64,000 bases of DNA from positions 1,101,733-1,165,732 of the forward strand of contig NW_006500010.1 of the NCBI RefSeq assembly GCF_000471905.2, in the 5' to 3' direction. Shown one piece after another: positions 1 to 12,205 of the stretch (position 1 is its first letter; each line of letters starts with the position of its first letter). The notes under the pieces were generated by a model. That model saw nothing but the letters and a program-made list of their open reading frames with translations. It made no database searches and had not been told where the DNA came from. Source of the DNA: Amborella trichopoda. Lineage: Eukaryota; Streptophyta; Magnoliopsida; Amborellales; Amborellaceae. Made by a program: the position numbers and the translations under genes.

Positions 1-2342
1 TTTTTGAGAGATCGAATTTTTTTTCTAAGTCCTTGAATGGTTACGATATTAAAGGATATTCAACCCATCTTTTTTAGGCTTATAGGGGTTGTAAAATAGG
101 AGATTTGGAATCCCAAACATTTCGGTTTGGCCCGAAATCAAGTCCACTTCAAGAAGGTTGGTATATTCCAATAGTTTTCATTAGGCTTTGTATTTTTTCC
201 CTTAATGTCTAATGATGTTATTTTTTGCTATTTGTATTTTTTCTTTGATACTTTGTGATATATCTTTCGATATGTTATTGTCTATTTGGACTATTATTTT
301 ATTAGTTAGTTTAATAATTTCTTAATTCTTAATTGCTTATTAAATAATTGTGTAATGTGTTTTCTCGATGTATAATTCATAAAGCATAATTACTTCATTA
401 ATTAGTTTAATATTTGCTTAATGCTTATTAAATAATTGATTTTGTAATATATCATTGCAATTTTGATGTGTATGTTTTACGTAGATTTATTTTTTGGCTT
501 AATAAGAAGCCAATATATTAAAGGGTCAAGTTTGACCTTGTTGTTTTTGTCTAATTTTCAGGCATGTGTTAAGTTTTAAGTTGATAATTGATAGATAAAG
601 GTTGAAGGTGAAACAAGTTTGACCTTGTTGTACGACCTTTTGTAGTTTGTGGCCCTTGTTGGTCGGATATGAGTTCATGACTTTTTGCTAATTACTTCTG
701 AAACTTTTGTGACTTGTGAGTGACTTGTGATTTGCGAGATGCCGAGATTTAAATGATATCTCGAGTTCATTTTAACTTTTAATGTTGATTTTGAGTAATA
801 ATTATATTATTTACAGTCTAAAGCTGTAAATGCTTAAGTTTGATATGTGCTTCCAGCATCTTAACAATATATTATATACAAAACTTATTTATTAAATAAT
901 AAAACAAACAATTTTATATACAATAAAATTGGGGGAGATGGGGATCCAAATTTAAAAAATAAAATAAAATAAAATAAATAAAAAAATCACCTGCCGTTTT
1001 TGGGTCTGGGCACCCGCCTTGGCGGCCCAGCCTCCCCCCCGCCCCCACCGCCTAGGCTGCCGCGTCCGACTTATTGAACATTGTATGCCATATTTTAGCC
1101 CTACATGTGTCTTTCCAACTCTCCAAAGTTCAATAAGCCTTTCATCATGATTATATAGTTCCAAATCCAATACTCCGGTGCAATCTAACCATGTCGGTCA
1201 AGATCTAACATCTTATTGAGCCTACAAACTTTAAGTCTTTACTTCATGATACAAAACTAAGATGCTTGGAAACCGTATATTTATAGAGAAGGGGGAATAG
1301 GGAGGTATACTATTCAAACAACTAGTGGCATTGGACAAGCATCTTTGCCTGGACATCACATAGAGTTTTTTTTTTGAAGCTTAGGGTAGATATGATGATA
1401 TAGTGTAGGGTATAAAGTGTCAGGGCGTACATATGACATCATATAGAGCGTTTTTTAAGACCTATCTTTAAACATATTTGACATCATATAGAGTGTTTGA
1501 GTATAGATATGATGACATAGTGACCAAGATTAAAAACGTGCACCTTTCAAACTAGCTCAATGACGGTGTCCATCTCTATTATGCTGAAAATCTGTGAAGG
1601 CATGTATTACCGGCTATATATTCAGTGATAACAGCAAATGATTCTCTACAGGGGTCTCTGCCCACATTGAAGCGGGGCAAAGATGGAAGAGAAGGTATCA
1701 TAGCGGAAAATAAGCATATGATTTAACTGCATCATCTTTGATACAAGGAATGCAAATCAAACTTCAGGATTTCACCATTGACGTTTTTTATGACACACGG
1801 TAAACCATCAAGATCGAAGTTTCCTTCAGCAGCACTCAAAACTTAAGCTTCCCTAGTAGGTTGGCCTCACTGTATATGTATTTGGTGTCCAATGATTCCA
1901 TGACAAATTCCAATATCCAAGTAATGACTAATTAAACTAAATTCTCCACCCTTTTGTCCTGTGGACTCCTCCAAAGACTTAGAATCCTAAGGATTTTCAG
2001 ATAAACATCCATCTGACACTTACTTCAAGTTAAGGGCTCTGTGCCAGGAACCCATTCTTCAAGCATCCACCACAGCTTCTATCTAAACAAAAGAACACCT
2101 TCCCCCATTTTCGGCCACAACCCTAAGAGTGCATGTTACCTCTACATATGCATTCATGCTATCTTTCCATACACACTGATTTTCCTTTTCCACCTCCCAT
2201 CCCAAACTACAAAAGTGAAAATGAACTAATGATAGATCAGCGATACCAAAATTTCACATTACAAAAAATCAAAGGCCAATAAATCCTTGAGGGCATAATA
2301 GTATATCATACTGACAAATTTTTTATTTTTCGAGTATATATA

Positions 2343-2373
<31 letters not shown>

Positions 2374-2374
2374 G
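1..2374. other. AT-rich flank, no gene seen
   Basis: I find no coding exon here. Around 985-1070 there is a short GC-rich patch with CCTAGG/GGCGGCC words that resembles a patch in the last kinesin intron. The phrase GACATCA(T)ATAGAG recurs at about 1349, 1435 and 1481 in a degenerate local repeat. A (TA)n run of about 25 bases sits at 2349-2373. This stretch lies downstream of the minus-strand PP2C gene, so I searched it for the family's usual last exon (a Cys-rich FTCAICQ/GPFLC-type tail) and did not find one. Confidence 0.6.
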
Positions 2375-2383
2375 TTAAGAAAA

Positions 2384-2859
2384 GGAAGCATCTACAAAAC
2401 GCCTATAGGTGAAGTTCTACCGTACTTCACCTACACCTCATCATCGTCTAAAATTCATCACATGGTCACAGTGTTCCAGTAGCGTTTAAATTTTTATAAT
2501 TTTTGTACTAATCAAATTTATCTAAAATTTGGGCGTGTGTACATATGACCAAGTCCCACCAAAATAAAATATTTAAAAAATAATAGTCAAAAAATAAAAT
2601 AAAAAAATTACCACTGAAACTTTATAGGGGTATTTTACATAATTTTTATCATTCAAATTATTTGTTTTATATTTTTTTCATGTGCATCTCACTAAGGCGC
2701 ACACACATACAAAATTTCAGATCATTATGATTTGTAAAAAAAATATAAAAATTCAAACACTATCAGACATCTCTGACCTTGTGATAAACTTTGAATGGTG
2801 ATAAAGCCGTAGGTCAAGCACAGTAGAACTTCACCTATAGGCGTTTTGTAGTGTTTTCC
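2384..2859. mobile_element. Mutator-type MITE with 9-bp TSD
   Basis: This is a 476-bp element with terminal inverted repeats. The left end reads GGAAGCATCTACAAAACGCC and the reverse complement of the right end reads GGAAAACACTACAAAACGCC. The match continues with a perfectly shared CTATAGGTGAAGTTCTAC and weakens further in, so the arms are long. The element is flanked by a perfect 9-bp direct duplication, TTAAGAAAA, at 2375-2383 and 2860-2868. Nine-base target duplications are characteristic of the Mutator superfamily. There is no coding capacity, so it is non-autonomous. It lies just downstream of the PP2C gene. Confidence 0.85.
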
Positions 2860-2868
2860 TTAAGAAAA

Positions 2869-3516
2869 TGTTCACAGATGTTCTTAATATAATTAAGACA
2901 CGACTACTGATTGCAAAATGCAAAACACAAAGAAAAAAAAGTGCATACAAACTAACAACATTCCCAATATAGGTAGATGATATTTTTTATATTAGAAGAA
3001 ACTTGTGTGTAATTCATATAATCTGAAGACAATTACGGGGATTTCAATCAAGCTGGCGCAATAAATTGTCATAGTTATTGATGGTATATATAATTCAGAA
3101 TTAATAAAGGAGACAGATTGCTAAGATGCAATGTATCACTAGATAAGAGGTTGCAACAATATCATTCTATAAAAAGGTTTACCATTGAATTTGCTTTTGT
3201 TTATTATATGTGAATTACTTTATTTCATTTTATGGTGTGGTATATGGATATTGTAGTGATGGTTCAGAACACATGAATTCACAAACATGGGACCTTACAA
3301 AGTGGACAAGTATGAATAAAACATACAAGAAATTAAAAACAGTAAAATCTCTCCAACGTAAAAACTCTATAATGCATGTATAATTACAAAGGATGATAAT
3401 TTTTATCTGAGAAATTTTTTTCTTTTTCTTCAGTCATACTTAAAAATCAATTTGACAAACAACAACAAAAATGAAAGAGAAAGCTGCCACGCAGAACTTT
3501 AAATATGGTTTGTTCA
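2869..3516. other. Downstream flank of PP2C
   Basis: This AT-rich stretch lies between the MITE and the stop codon of the PP2C exon. It would hold the 3' UTR if the gene ends at 3517, or intron sequence if a further exon exists. No coding exon was recognised. Confidence 0.4.
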
Positions 3517-6500
3517 TCAGAATATCCAATTGCTAGAGACAAACCTTTCCACAAGAATTGCTGATCCTTCTTCAAATAGTTCCTCTACCACCCCATCAGA
3601 AGAAGGCTTGTTTGATAGTTCACTCACTGAACCATGAGACTTCTTTCGGAAAATACGAGACCATAAATTCCTTGCCTTCCTTTGTGGCACCATAGGTGGA
3701 TGGGAATGGTCAGGAATAATGTCAACAACTATGCAAGTTGTATCATCTTTTAACCCCCTCGACTTCAAAGCTTCCTAAATAATCACCAATACATGCCTCA
3801 AGATACAAGCTTACTAGTCATTCACAAATAGATTATTTAAGATGTCATATGACATGGAAGCAAAGAAAAATAATGAATGGAGCACTAAAGCAGATCCATG
3901 ATGGAAGATACCATGTTTTTCATGAGCATGACCTCCTCATCAAACACATTAATCAATCACCCAAAAGAATTATACACACATACGTGCACGTACATGCATT
4001 GGCACATGCACGTGCATGTGCACAGGCGCACACATACACACGCACATAAAAAAAAGGCAAAAAAAGAAACCAAAGAACCAGACTCATATGGAATCACCTT
4101 AACAAGTTGCCTGGCAGCAAGCTCGGCAGGCAAACCACGACAAGACTTTGCAGCTGCCTCAGAAGACAAAGCATCCCAGATTCCATCAGAAGCAATTATT
4201 AACCTCCCTCCGGCATTTGAGAGCTACATTGACGATTAGCAATTAGTCATGAAAAGAATTACAATTCGGAATTTAAATGGTGATAGCACATGGATAAAAC
4301 AACGAAATATACATATTAAGAATGTCATAACCGGAAGGAGAGCAAAATAAAGAGATAACAGTCGTCGTTCCCAAGGAGAGGAAGAGGATGACCATAGAGT
4401 ATCGTGACTGTGCACTCACTGTAAGAGTGGATTACCCTAAACCTTAGGTGGGGATGCAGTTTCTACAAGGCCTAGTGGGAACAAGTAAAGCCTCAGTTCA
4501 AAACCTCACTGGAAAATGCAGTTCCAACATACAAACATCTGAGATGGCTCGGAAATCTATTTCCACCTCTGATTGTAAAATTTGAGTATCCAAAAATGGT
4601 ATAGATCTTGGGGATCGGTGGACACTAGAAATGGAATGTCTAGATAATGTGCTACAAGATACAATATTTTTAGGTCTTGTCATCCTTATTTTCTCGCACA
4701 TCCAAAATAGTCAAGGTCAGGATGATTAATTTGAGAGTTTTCTAACACCAGTGCTACAATTTCGGCGAGATGTGATCTCATGCAACGGTTGTATCATAGT
4801 ATAATGCAACAATCTTCAAAAACCATGTTAAGACCATATGTTTGATCCAAATTTTAAAATAAGTTTCTTAGATCTAGGCCTTAGAAGGATTTTTTCTTTT
4901 CCAATTTCTTTAGATGGCTTTATTATCATTAGATGAATAGTGTTAAAGAAGAAAAAAATGATTTTGAGTATGTAAAGGCTAAGATCTTGAAATTCACCAA
5001 ATGAATGGTGTAGATTCGTTGTTGGAGGGGACTCATTTTGACCATATCTAGGGTTCAAATNNNNNNNNNNNNNNNNNNNNNNNNNNNNNNNNNNNNNNNN
5101 NNNNNNNNNNNNNNNNNNNNNNNNNNNNNNNNNNNNNNNNNNNNNNNNNNNNNNNNNNNNNNNNNNNNNNNNNNNNNNNNNNNNNNNNNNNNNNNNNNNN
5201 NNNNNNNNNNNNNNNNNNNNNNNNNNNNNNNNNNNNNNNNNNNNNNNNNNNNNNNNNNNNNNNNNNNNNNNNNNNNNNNNNNNNNNNNNNNNNNNNNNNN
5301 NNNNNNNNNNNNNNNNNNNNNNNNNNNNNNNNNNNNNNNNNNNNNNNNNNNNNNNNNNNNNNNNNNNNNNNNNNNNNNNNNNNNNNNNNNNNNNNNNNNN
5401 NNNNNNNNNNNNNNNNNNNNNNNNNNNNNNNNNNNNNNNNNNNNNNNNNNNNNNNNNNNNNNNNNNNNNNNNNNNNNNNNNNNNNNNNNNNNNNNNNNNN
5501 NNNNNNNNNNNNNNNNNNNNNNNNNNNNNNNNNNNNNNNNNNNNNNNNNNNNNNNNNNNNNNNNNNNNNNNNNNNNNNNNNNNNNNNNNNNNNNNNNNNN
5601 NNNNNNNNNNNNNNNNNNNNNNNNNNNNNNNNNNNNNNNNNNNNNNNNNNNNNNNNNNNNNNNNNNNNNNNNNNNNNNNNNNNNNNNNNNNNNNNNNNNN
5701 NNNNNNNNNNNNNNNNNNNNNNNNNNNNNNNNNNNNNNNNNNNNNNNNNNNNNNNNNNNNNNNNNNNNNNNNNNNNNNNNNNNNNNNNNNNNNNNNNNNN
5801 NNNNNNNNNNNNNNNNNNNNNNNNNNNNNNNNNNNNNNNNNNNNNNNNNNNNNNNNNNNNNNNNNNNNNNNNNNNNNNNNNNNNNNNNNNNNNNNNNNNN
5901 NNNNNGAGCATTGGAGCACGCCGATGATAATGGCACGTAACCACTTTGAAACTGAACCCACTCCACAACAATAAACGTAACATAATATAGTGTTTACGAC
6001 TATCACGCCATGTGTGTTTGCGCTTAGGTGTGATGCATGTCTCCATGTGTTTGTATGTTTCCATACATATAAGCATTCAAAAGTACACATATGCAATCAA
6101 TACTCACATGAATGCGCACGCACATGGAAATTTCTTTTAACATGAAAAGAAATGATGATGACATAGAAATCAGATAAAGAAAAGCTTATCAAGAATAGAT
6201 AATTTTCATGAAAAAGAAAAAACAAATGACAAGAGACAATTCTGTAAGAAAGTTAGCACCCAAACATAAGGAATCTGATACACAAGCTATGTTGAAAATA
6301 TCACACCTTTACTTGTTTTACAAATGGTATAGGAACAATAAATTCCCCTATATCTGTATCACCAATTGACCTCGAAAGGCATAATCCTCCAGGCCAGCAG
6401 CGAAGGGGTCCAACCTGTGAATGACATGAGAAGATCAATAACGACCTTTAACCTCAGAACTAACAAAGCAACATATATTGCTTAGCCACCCACTGAGAAA

Positions 6501-7971
6501 CATATATAAAGAACCATTTATATGGTTAAAATGCAAACTTAGTTCCTGAAATTGATTAGTCATTCTCACCTCAGGACCCCCACCAACATTCAGCCTTCCC
6601 ACTTTACCTCCACTTGCAGTAACACGTTCCCTCCTGCATTATCAAGATTAATGAATATTTATAAGCAAATAATGCAGCTTAAACCTCACCGACTAAGCTT
6701 TAAGCATTTGATTGTGCACTCACTCTTCAGCATTTTCTTCTAGCCTATGATCCACTGTCAACAATGAAACCGCACCATCGTGCAAGTCTAGAATGCAGCG
6801 AGAATCTCCAACAGATGCAACTGTTACAGTCCATCCATCGATAATCACCAAAGTAGCAGTGGTTCCGGAGTTATCTCCTAGCAAGATCAAGTCAAACATG
6901 ATCAGCTTTCATGCATCTGAGAGGAGACTCACTTCGCAAATGAAACTAGCGCAAGCAATCAGACTACCATAGAAACCGAAAACACTCCTATCTAACTATA
7001 AACAACCAATCAAAGCAAGAACAAAACACTTAACAGAATATAAAATTGATTAAAAAATACTACTGCCTAAATAACACCAACCAATAAAGCAAGGGAGGAA
7101 CAAAAGATTGAGAATTCAATAAGCATAGAAAGACCCAACAGAGAGAAGATTGAGTAATGCATACCTCTACTCCGGAAGTCTTTGTCAGTCTTCACGAAAC
7201 CAGCAACGAGTGCTTGTGGTAAATTTCGACTCCACTCTTTCCTATCGGCACATCGGGGCATAGCACTCACAATATGATTTAACAAATTTTCTTTGGCAAA
7301 TAGAGCTGCGGCATTCCCCTCGTGTCCATCAAAAACCTGCAATTAATTCGTAACATTAAGAACCATGTATATTAAAGAGAGGTTATCAAGAAAATGGGTC
7401 TTCTTCACTAGCAAACAAAAATAATTGAACATGCCATGTCCCAAGAAGAAGAAACAGTCGTGTACTTGTCACGTGTGGAAATTTAAATGTGTTTGACCTT
7501 ATAAAACAATTTTGCACCTACATGAACAAGGAAGAACATTCCAGTGCTGAACATTGCATTTTGAGGTACTACAATACCACTTGCCTACCAATAACTGTTC
7601 CGATATGTAAGAGCAAGAATAAACAATCACACCACAAAGACTGAGAGTCCATAGAGAGAACGAATGAGCAAGTGCAAATTTAAGAGGGAGGGAGGGAGAG
7701 AGAGATAGAGAGAAAAAAAACACACCGCAAAGACTGCAAAGTCAGATTTAGGAAACCCGGGGATTATCTGACAATCTGTTCTTATCAGAAAGTAATCCTC
7801 TCCCTTCTTAGCCTGAGAAGCATGCCCATATCTCAAAGATGGCTTCTCCACTCTATCATTTCTCAATTCTCTACTAATAAGAGTTGCAAGAGGAGTCAAA
7901 GGGGACCTCTTGGCCTCCTCCGGTTCTGAATCACCCATCATCTGCATTCTTGAAACCTCTGGAACACTCAT
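3517..7971 (-). CDS. Protein phosphatase 2C (PPM family)
   Basis: This is a Mg2+/Mn2+-dependent Ser/Thr phosphatase of the plant PP2C group, predicted soluble. Seven coding exons, all with GT-AG introns, join in frame: 7971-7726, 7336-7165, 6877-6724, 6633-6570, 6414-6307, 4223-4098 and 3774-3517, giving 375 aa. Metal-site motifs are visible: GEDYF (57-61), FAVFDGHEG (81-89, split across exons 1 and 2), SGTTATLV, VGDSRC, LSRSIGD, ASDGIWDALS (259-268) and DDTTCIVVD (300-308). The start is the Met just upstream of the conserved N-terminal region. A splice acceptor at 8041-8043 implies an intron in the 5' leader. The last exon runs past an apparent donor (AAAG|GTTTGT, near 3544) into a TGA. From memory, plant relatives carry a further Cys-rich C-terminal segment that I do not find in the window. 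The long intron 5 contains an assembly gap. Confidence 0.93.
3849..4060. repeat. ACATGC/ACACAC purine-pyrimidine tract in PP2C intron
   Basis: Positions about 3970-4050, inside intron 6 of the PP2C gene, are an alternating purine-pyrimidine tract of CACA, TGCA and CATGCA words. It produces spurious Cys/His-rich reading frames on both strands. It is treated as low-complexity sequence. Confidence 0.7.
4440..4790. mobile_element. Possible old family-A MITE in PP2C intron 5
   Basis: The segment carries worn versions of the family-A interior found at 14.9, 53.4, 55.2 and 58.4 kb: the words 'tagatcttgg', 'tctagataatgtgctacaag' and, near 4715-4735, 'aggatgattaatttgag'. Its ends are not clear, and only the interior similarity supports the call. 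Confidence 0.35.
5061..5905. other. Assembly gap, 845 N
   Basis: Unknown bases lie inside intron 5 of the PP2C gene. The exons on either side join directly in the expected protein order (VKQVK then LSNAGG), so no coding exon needs to be hidden here. Reading frames that span the N run are artefacts. Confidence 0.95.
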
Positions 7972-8930
7972 ACCCAGAATCTTAAATCATGGTAGACCTT
8001 GATTATGCATAATGACATGAACCGAATTGAGATTTTGCTCCTGCCAAATGAAAAATTGTATAATATAATCAAACACTATTTAGGGCCATTGGTGAGAATG
8101 GAATGAGTAACAAAGCATGGAACAGTGTGAAGGTCAGACCAGATTCAAAAATTCTAAATAGAAAATATTTACGAAGATCGAAATGAAAAGGAGAAACTAC
8201 ATCCAATGCATCCTGAATAACTTTTATAATAAATATTCATGAAAGAAAAGTACCAGCATTGTTCTAGTGACAAATTCTATCGTGATAAGGAACATTACTG
8301 AAGTTCACCAGTCGATTGAAACACTGAAATAATCAATAAAGAACACCGCATGGAAATCATGCCAATAATGTCACTTTAACCGCAAATTTATAGAAGCTGA
8401 ACTTAAACAAATTGTTCCATTCAAGCATTCACATAAACCACAGAAAAGGTGTTCACCAAAAAAGAAATACCAAAATGCAATATCAAGGTACCACATCACT
8501 GAAAGCAATTCATATACCACAAAAAGGAAACTAGCCAAATAAATCAAAGCTATCACTGATTCAGTAATGCAATATTCAACTAATCATAAGCTCATAGAAC
8601 TACACAAATGATAAAAAAACAGAAGACAACAAAACTGTCTTAAGAAAACTAAAGAAGAAATGTAAACAAGCACAATACAGGGAACAGGAGGGGCAGAGAT
8701 GGAGAGAAAGAGGGAGTATAAGGCATTAACAGGAGAAGCCATTACCCTAAGCCCCAAATTGAAAAACATAACCTCTCTTCACTCCATTAGGGCACACGAA
8801 AAATCATTGATATGGACAATCCCTGAAAAAGCGAACCCAAGAATTTCACAGGAGTGGCAGCCTTCTTATAGCGAACTCTTAAAAAGACTAAAATGCCCTA
8901 AAAAATGACTTTTATAAAGAGAGATACAAA
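7972..8930 (-). promoter_or_regulatory. PP2C 5' leader and proximal promoter region
   Basis: Upstream of the start codon the leader runs to a 3' splice site at 8041-8043, so a non-coding first exon and leader intron are likely. I cannot fix the first exon or the transcription start. Sequence between about 8650 and 8900 is less AT-rich than what lies further upstream and is the likeliest place. No TATA box could be assigned. Confidence 0.35.
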
Positions 8931-9394
8931 GCGCGATTTTAACAGTACCCGCCACTTGAGGCCAAAGACTGGATTTAAAATGAATGAAAATAATATAAAA
9001 AGTTTTAAAACTTAAATTTTAAAAAACGAAGGGCTTCTTAAGAAAAAGGCTTTATAAAATTTCTTTTTTTAAAGAAATTAGACCTCACCATATTTTATTT
9101 TTTACTTTAGCTCTCCACTTTTAAAAGAGGGGTATATTAACCAATTTGCCTCTTTTTTTGAAACAAAAATATTACAACTTTGTCCACCTCATCTCTCACT
9201 CTTTTTTTTATTTTTTTAATAATCTTTTTCCCATGGTTTCTTCGCTCGAGTCATATTTTTTCTTTGAAAACCCGACTCATTCTTTCCTCATCTCATTATT
9301 ATGTCTCTACAAGTTCAACCTATTATTTCTTTATCTCATTTTCTCTATCTAAAAACCGGCTCATTTCACGTCCTCTTACTATCTTTCTTTAAAT
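8931..9394. other. AT-rich flank, no gene
   Basis: Poly-T-rich DNA with no coding signal. Short reading frames here consist of Phe, Leu and Ser codons drawn from low-complexity sequence. Confidence 0.5.
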
Positions 9395-9600
9395 ACTAGG
9401 ATTGTCTATAAAGAGACCATTTATCTTTTATACATAGAGGTTTCAATTATTTGTATCCCTTAAATTTCAAAATGAGTATTTCTAAAAGTATGATTGATTT
9501 GATACAAAGTTTCAAAAAACAACTTATCAGACTTTACCAATCACTCCAAATCATCCAATTTGATATCTAATGAGTGAAAATAATTGTGGAAAAATAGTTT
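9395..9600. mobile_element. Family-D MITE fragment
   Basis: It begins with ATTGTCTATAAAGAGACCAT and continues with 'atttatcttttatacatagaggtt'. This is the same opening as the element at 51545, where both inverted termini are visible. The right part ends in 'gtgaaaataattgtgg'. No coding capacity. Confidence 0.5.
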
Positions 9601-9975
9601 GATAGAGCTGCAACCCTATCAAAATAAGTAATGCCTCATGGCATGACATATTAAAAATTGTAAATCAACTGTTCAAAAACCTTTAAATCGATCATCTCAG
9701 CTTGAACTTTATGATCATGTAAAAGCATTACGACTCCAAATTTTAAAAATAGTGTATATTGGAACAAATTATCTAAACAATCTATTTTGCTTTTAAAATA
9801 GGTGTTCACAAATCCACAAGATCTACCATTTTTAACTTTTAAATTTTATCGTTGTTGTTAGAAATTAATTTTAGAATCATTATAAAGATTTCTTACGCCG
9901 AAAGTACTTTGTGGATGAGGAATTGAGGAGAGGCTTTATTTTGTTTCCATAAGCCTAGGCTCTATAGAAACTTCA
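9600..9975. mobile_element. Family-C MITE, copy 1
   Basis: The element starts 'tttgatagagctgcaacccta' and shares its whole layout with the segments at about 21916 and 31465: 'aaaatagtgtatattg', 'gtgttcacaaatccacaagatct', 'gaaattaattttagaatcat' and an ending in 'gaggcttta'. Three copies in one window identify it as a dispersed element. Termini and target duplication were not resolved. Confidence 0.55.
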
Positions 9976-9997
9976 TTCATAATTGTGACCTCTTTCT

Positions 9998-10250
9998 ACA
10001 AAAAGTATATGGTTTTTTTTATAGACAATCCTTTAATGAGATCATTTACCATTACTACAATGAGGTCACAACTAATTATGACAATTTGATGTGAATTCTC
10101 ATAGCTTGGTTGTGTCACAAACTTTGAAAAAAAAAAAAAATATTTGAACTTTGATATTAGCCAATGGAATAAATACAGCCAACCAATTTTACATCCAATA
10201 GTCATGATTAATTGTGGCCAGTAAATGGTTTTACTATATACTTTTTCCTA
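9998..10250. mobile_element. Family-D MITE with inverted termini
   Basis: The left end AAAAAGTATATGG and the following 'agatcatttacc...aggtcacaactaattatgac' are mirrored by the right end. The right end reads, in reverse complement, 'ggaaaaagtatatagtaaaaccatttac' followed by 'ccacaattaatcatgac'. The core holds a poly-A/T tract. It is non-coding. Confidence 0.55.
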
Positions 10251-10293
10251 TATATTTTCTTCTTATTTTTTCTCTTCTCTCTAAAACCGAAAT

Positions 10294-10612
10294 CATAGCA
10301 GAAGAAATAGACACCAAAGATGAAGAAAACATTATATCATGTACGTTTTGAAACTAAAAGAATGTAATTTCTCTCTCTTTTTTGATTTCTCTCTTTCAAT
10401 TTTTTTCCTTTTTTTTTGTTTGAACTTAGTTTTAGAGAGAAACCAACATAAAGCATAGCAGAAGAAATAGACACCAAAGATGAAGAAAACATTATATCAT
10501 GTACCTTTTGAAACTAAAAGAACGTAATTTCTCTCTCTTTTTTGATTTCTCTCTTTCAAATTTTTTCCTTTTTTTTTTTTGAACCTAGTTTTAGAAAGAG
10601 AATATGGAGTAG
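10294..10612. repeat. Tandem duplication, 160-bp unit
   Basis: A unit starting CATAGCAGAAGAAATAGACA at 10294 is repeated starting at 10454. The copies are near identical over roughly 140 bases, including a CT-rich, T-rich 3' half. They differ by a few substitutions and poly-T length, so the duplication is recent or well conserved. Confidence 0.9.
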
Positions 10613-11177
10613 GCAAGGAAAAGATTGGGTTCTAGAGAGGGAATGTGAGTGAAGAAAAATGAGTTAAGTGTTTAGAGAGAGTATGTAAGAGAATAAATAG
10701 TTAATTATATTTTTAGAAAGAGAACACGAGAGAGATAAAACTTAAGAATTGGGTTTTTAGATGGAGAGAGATAAAAAGAAGGATGAAACTACGGAAAAAA
10801 ATGTGCAAGATGAGAGAAAAAGAGACCATATTATTTTGTCTTAAGAAGAGGAGCAATACAGTCAATTTACCCTTATGCAAAAGGCACAAGAGCCAAAGTT
10901 AAAGATAACTTTTTAAAAAGGCTGATATCTTAAAAACAATATCTTGTAAGGCTTTTTTTTTCTTAAAAAACCCACAAATCAAATTAAAAGTTTAAAATTT
11001 GAAAAGATATTGTTGCTTGTGATCTGGCGGATTACCTAAAGATGCTAATCAACCTGAAGTATGAGGGATTATATAACGAATAATTGACCCATTTCCAAAG
11101 CATGAAATAAGAAAAAATTCCTTCTTTTCTAATTCATGACAAAGATTTGCTGGGTTATAATTCTAGGATGGGTATGA
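10613..11177. other. GA-rich and AT-rich spacer
   Basis: Non-coding. The first half is purine-rich with repeated GAGAGA/AGAGAT words. I see no gene in it. Confidence 0.5.
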
Positions 11178-11614
11178 CTTGTATAAGGCTACCAACTTTA
11201 AATAATCAAACTACGGTGCACCTATAAACAAGGTCTAAAGATGAAACACGAGTGCCCATGCCTGAAAATCTATTTTTATGTCTAATTATAAAATCCAAAC
11301 TTTTAAAAATAGTGTAGATCAAGCATTATCTATAAACATTTAGAAAACTTGAAAGTGAGCGATCAAGATAAATACATAGATCAGGCATATCTATAAACAT
11401 TTGGAAAACTTGAAAATGAGCGATCAAGATAAATACATTACATGGTGCACTATTTCATGACTCCAAACCCCTTTTTTCACACATCCACACATATTTAAAA
11501 GTCGAGATGATCAATTGGTGAGTTTTCTACAGTCAGATCAACTTTTTTTTGGTAGATTTTTTAGGTGTATATTACTTCTATAATATAAGGTTGGCACTTT
11601 ATATGAACTTATTT
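11178..11614. mobile_element. Family-A MITE, divergent copy
   Basis: The copy begins near 'ttgtataaggctaccaac' and ends near 'aaggttggcactttatatgaac', which is roughly its inverse. The interior carries family-A words (AAAATAGTGTAGATCAAG, 'atctataaacat', 'gagatgatcaattgg'). A 60-bp stretch ('atctataaacatttggaaaacttgaaaa...gataaatacat') is repeated in tandem at about 11320-11440. Confidence 0.5.
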
Positions 11615-12205
11615 ATTTTAAGATTACGTAGGTCACTATAAACTTCAACACTTACGAATATCATAGCCATTGATTGTTAGATGTGAAATTGGGTGGTTGA
11701 GAATACATTAACTAAGAACAATGTCTAAAATAAAATTTCTCGAATATTGTGACACACTTCAATCCGTTATATGTCATGTCTAAATGGTCTCATTGTATAC
11801 AATCCCCTAATTTAAAATGTAAATACTAATAGAAACATAATTCAAAATAGTAAAATACATATTACAAGATAGGAAAGAAATGTAAAGAGAGTAATATAGG
11901 TTGTGCGTGAAGGTTAAATTGGGCCAGGCATAAGAGGATTAGATGATATGGTTATGAGTGATAAAAAATAAAAATTAAATAAAAAATAAATATAAAAATA
12001 ATATAGTGGGTTTTAATATATATCCATAAAGGACGTGAGTTGAAGATGCTAAACGAGAGACAGATAGTTAAACGAAAGATGTAAAAATAAAAAGATGTAA
12101 AGAGGCATGAATGATTCGTTTGAAATATTTGTTTATAACAAGATGTATAGAATAACAAAAATGTATACGGTGTAATGAGAATTAAACAAATATTTTAAAT
12201 GCAAG

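Noticed and set aside
4828..6096. Long minus-strand and plus-strand frames of 300-420 codons
   Set aside because: They run through the 845-N gap, where no stop can be seen. The flanking residues match nothing.
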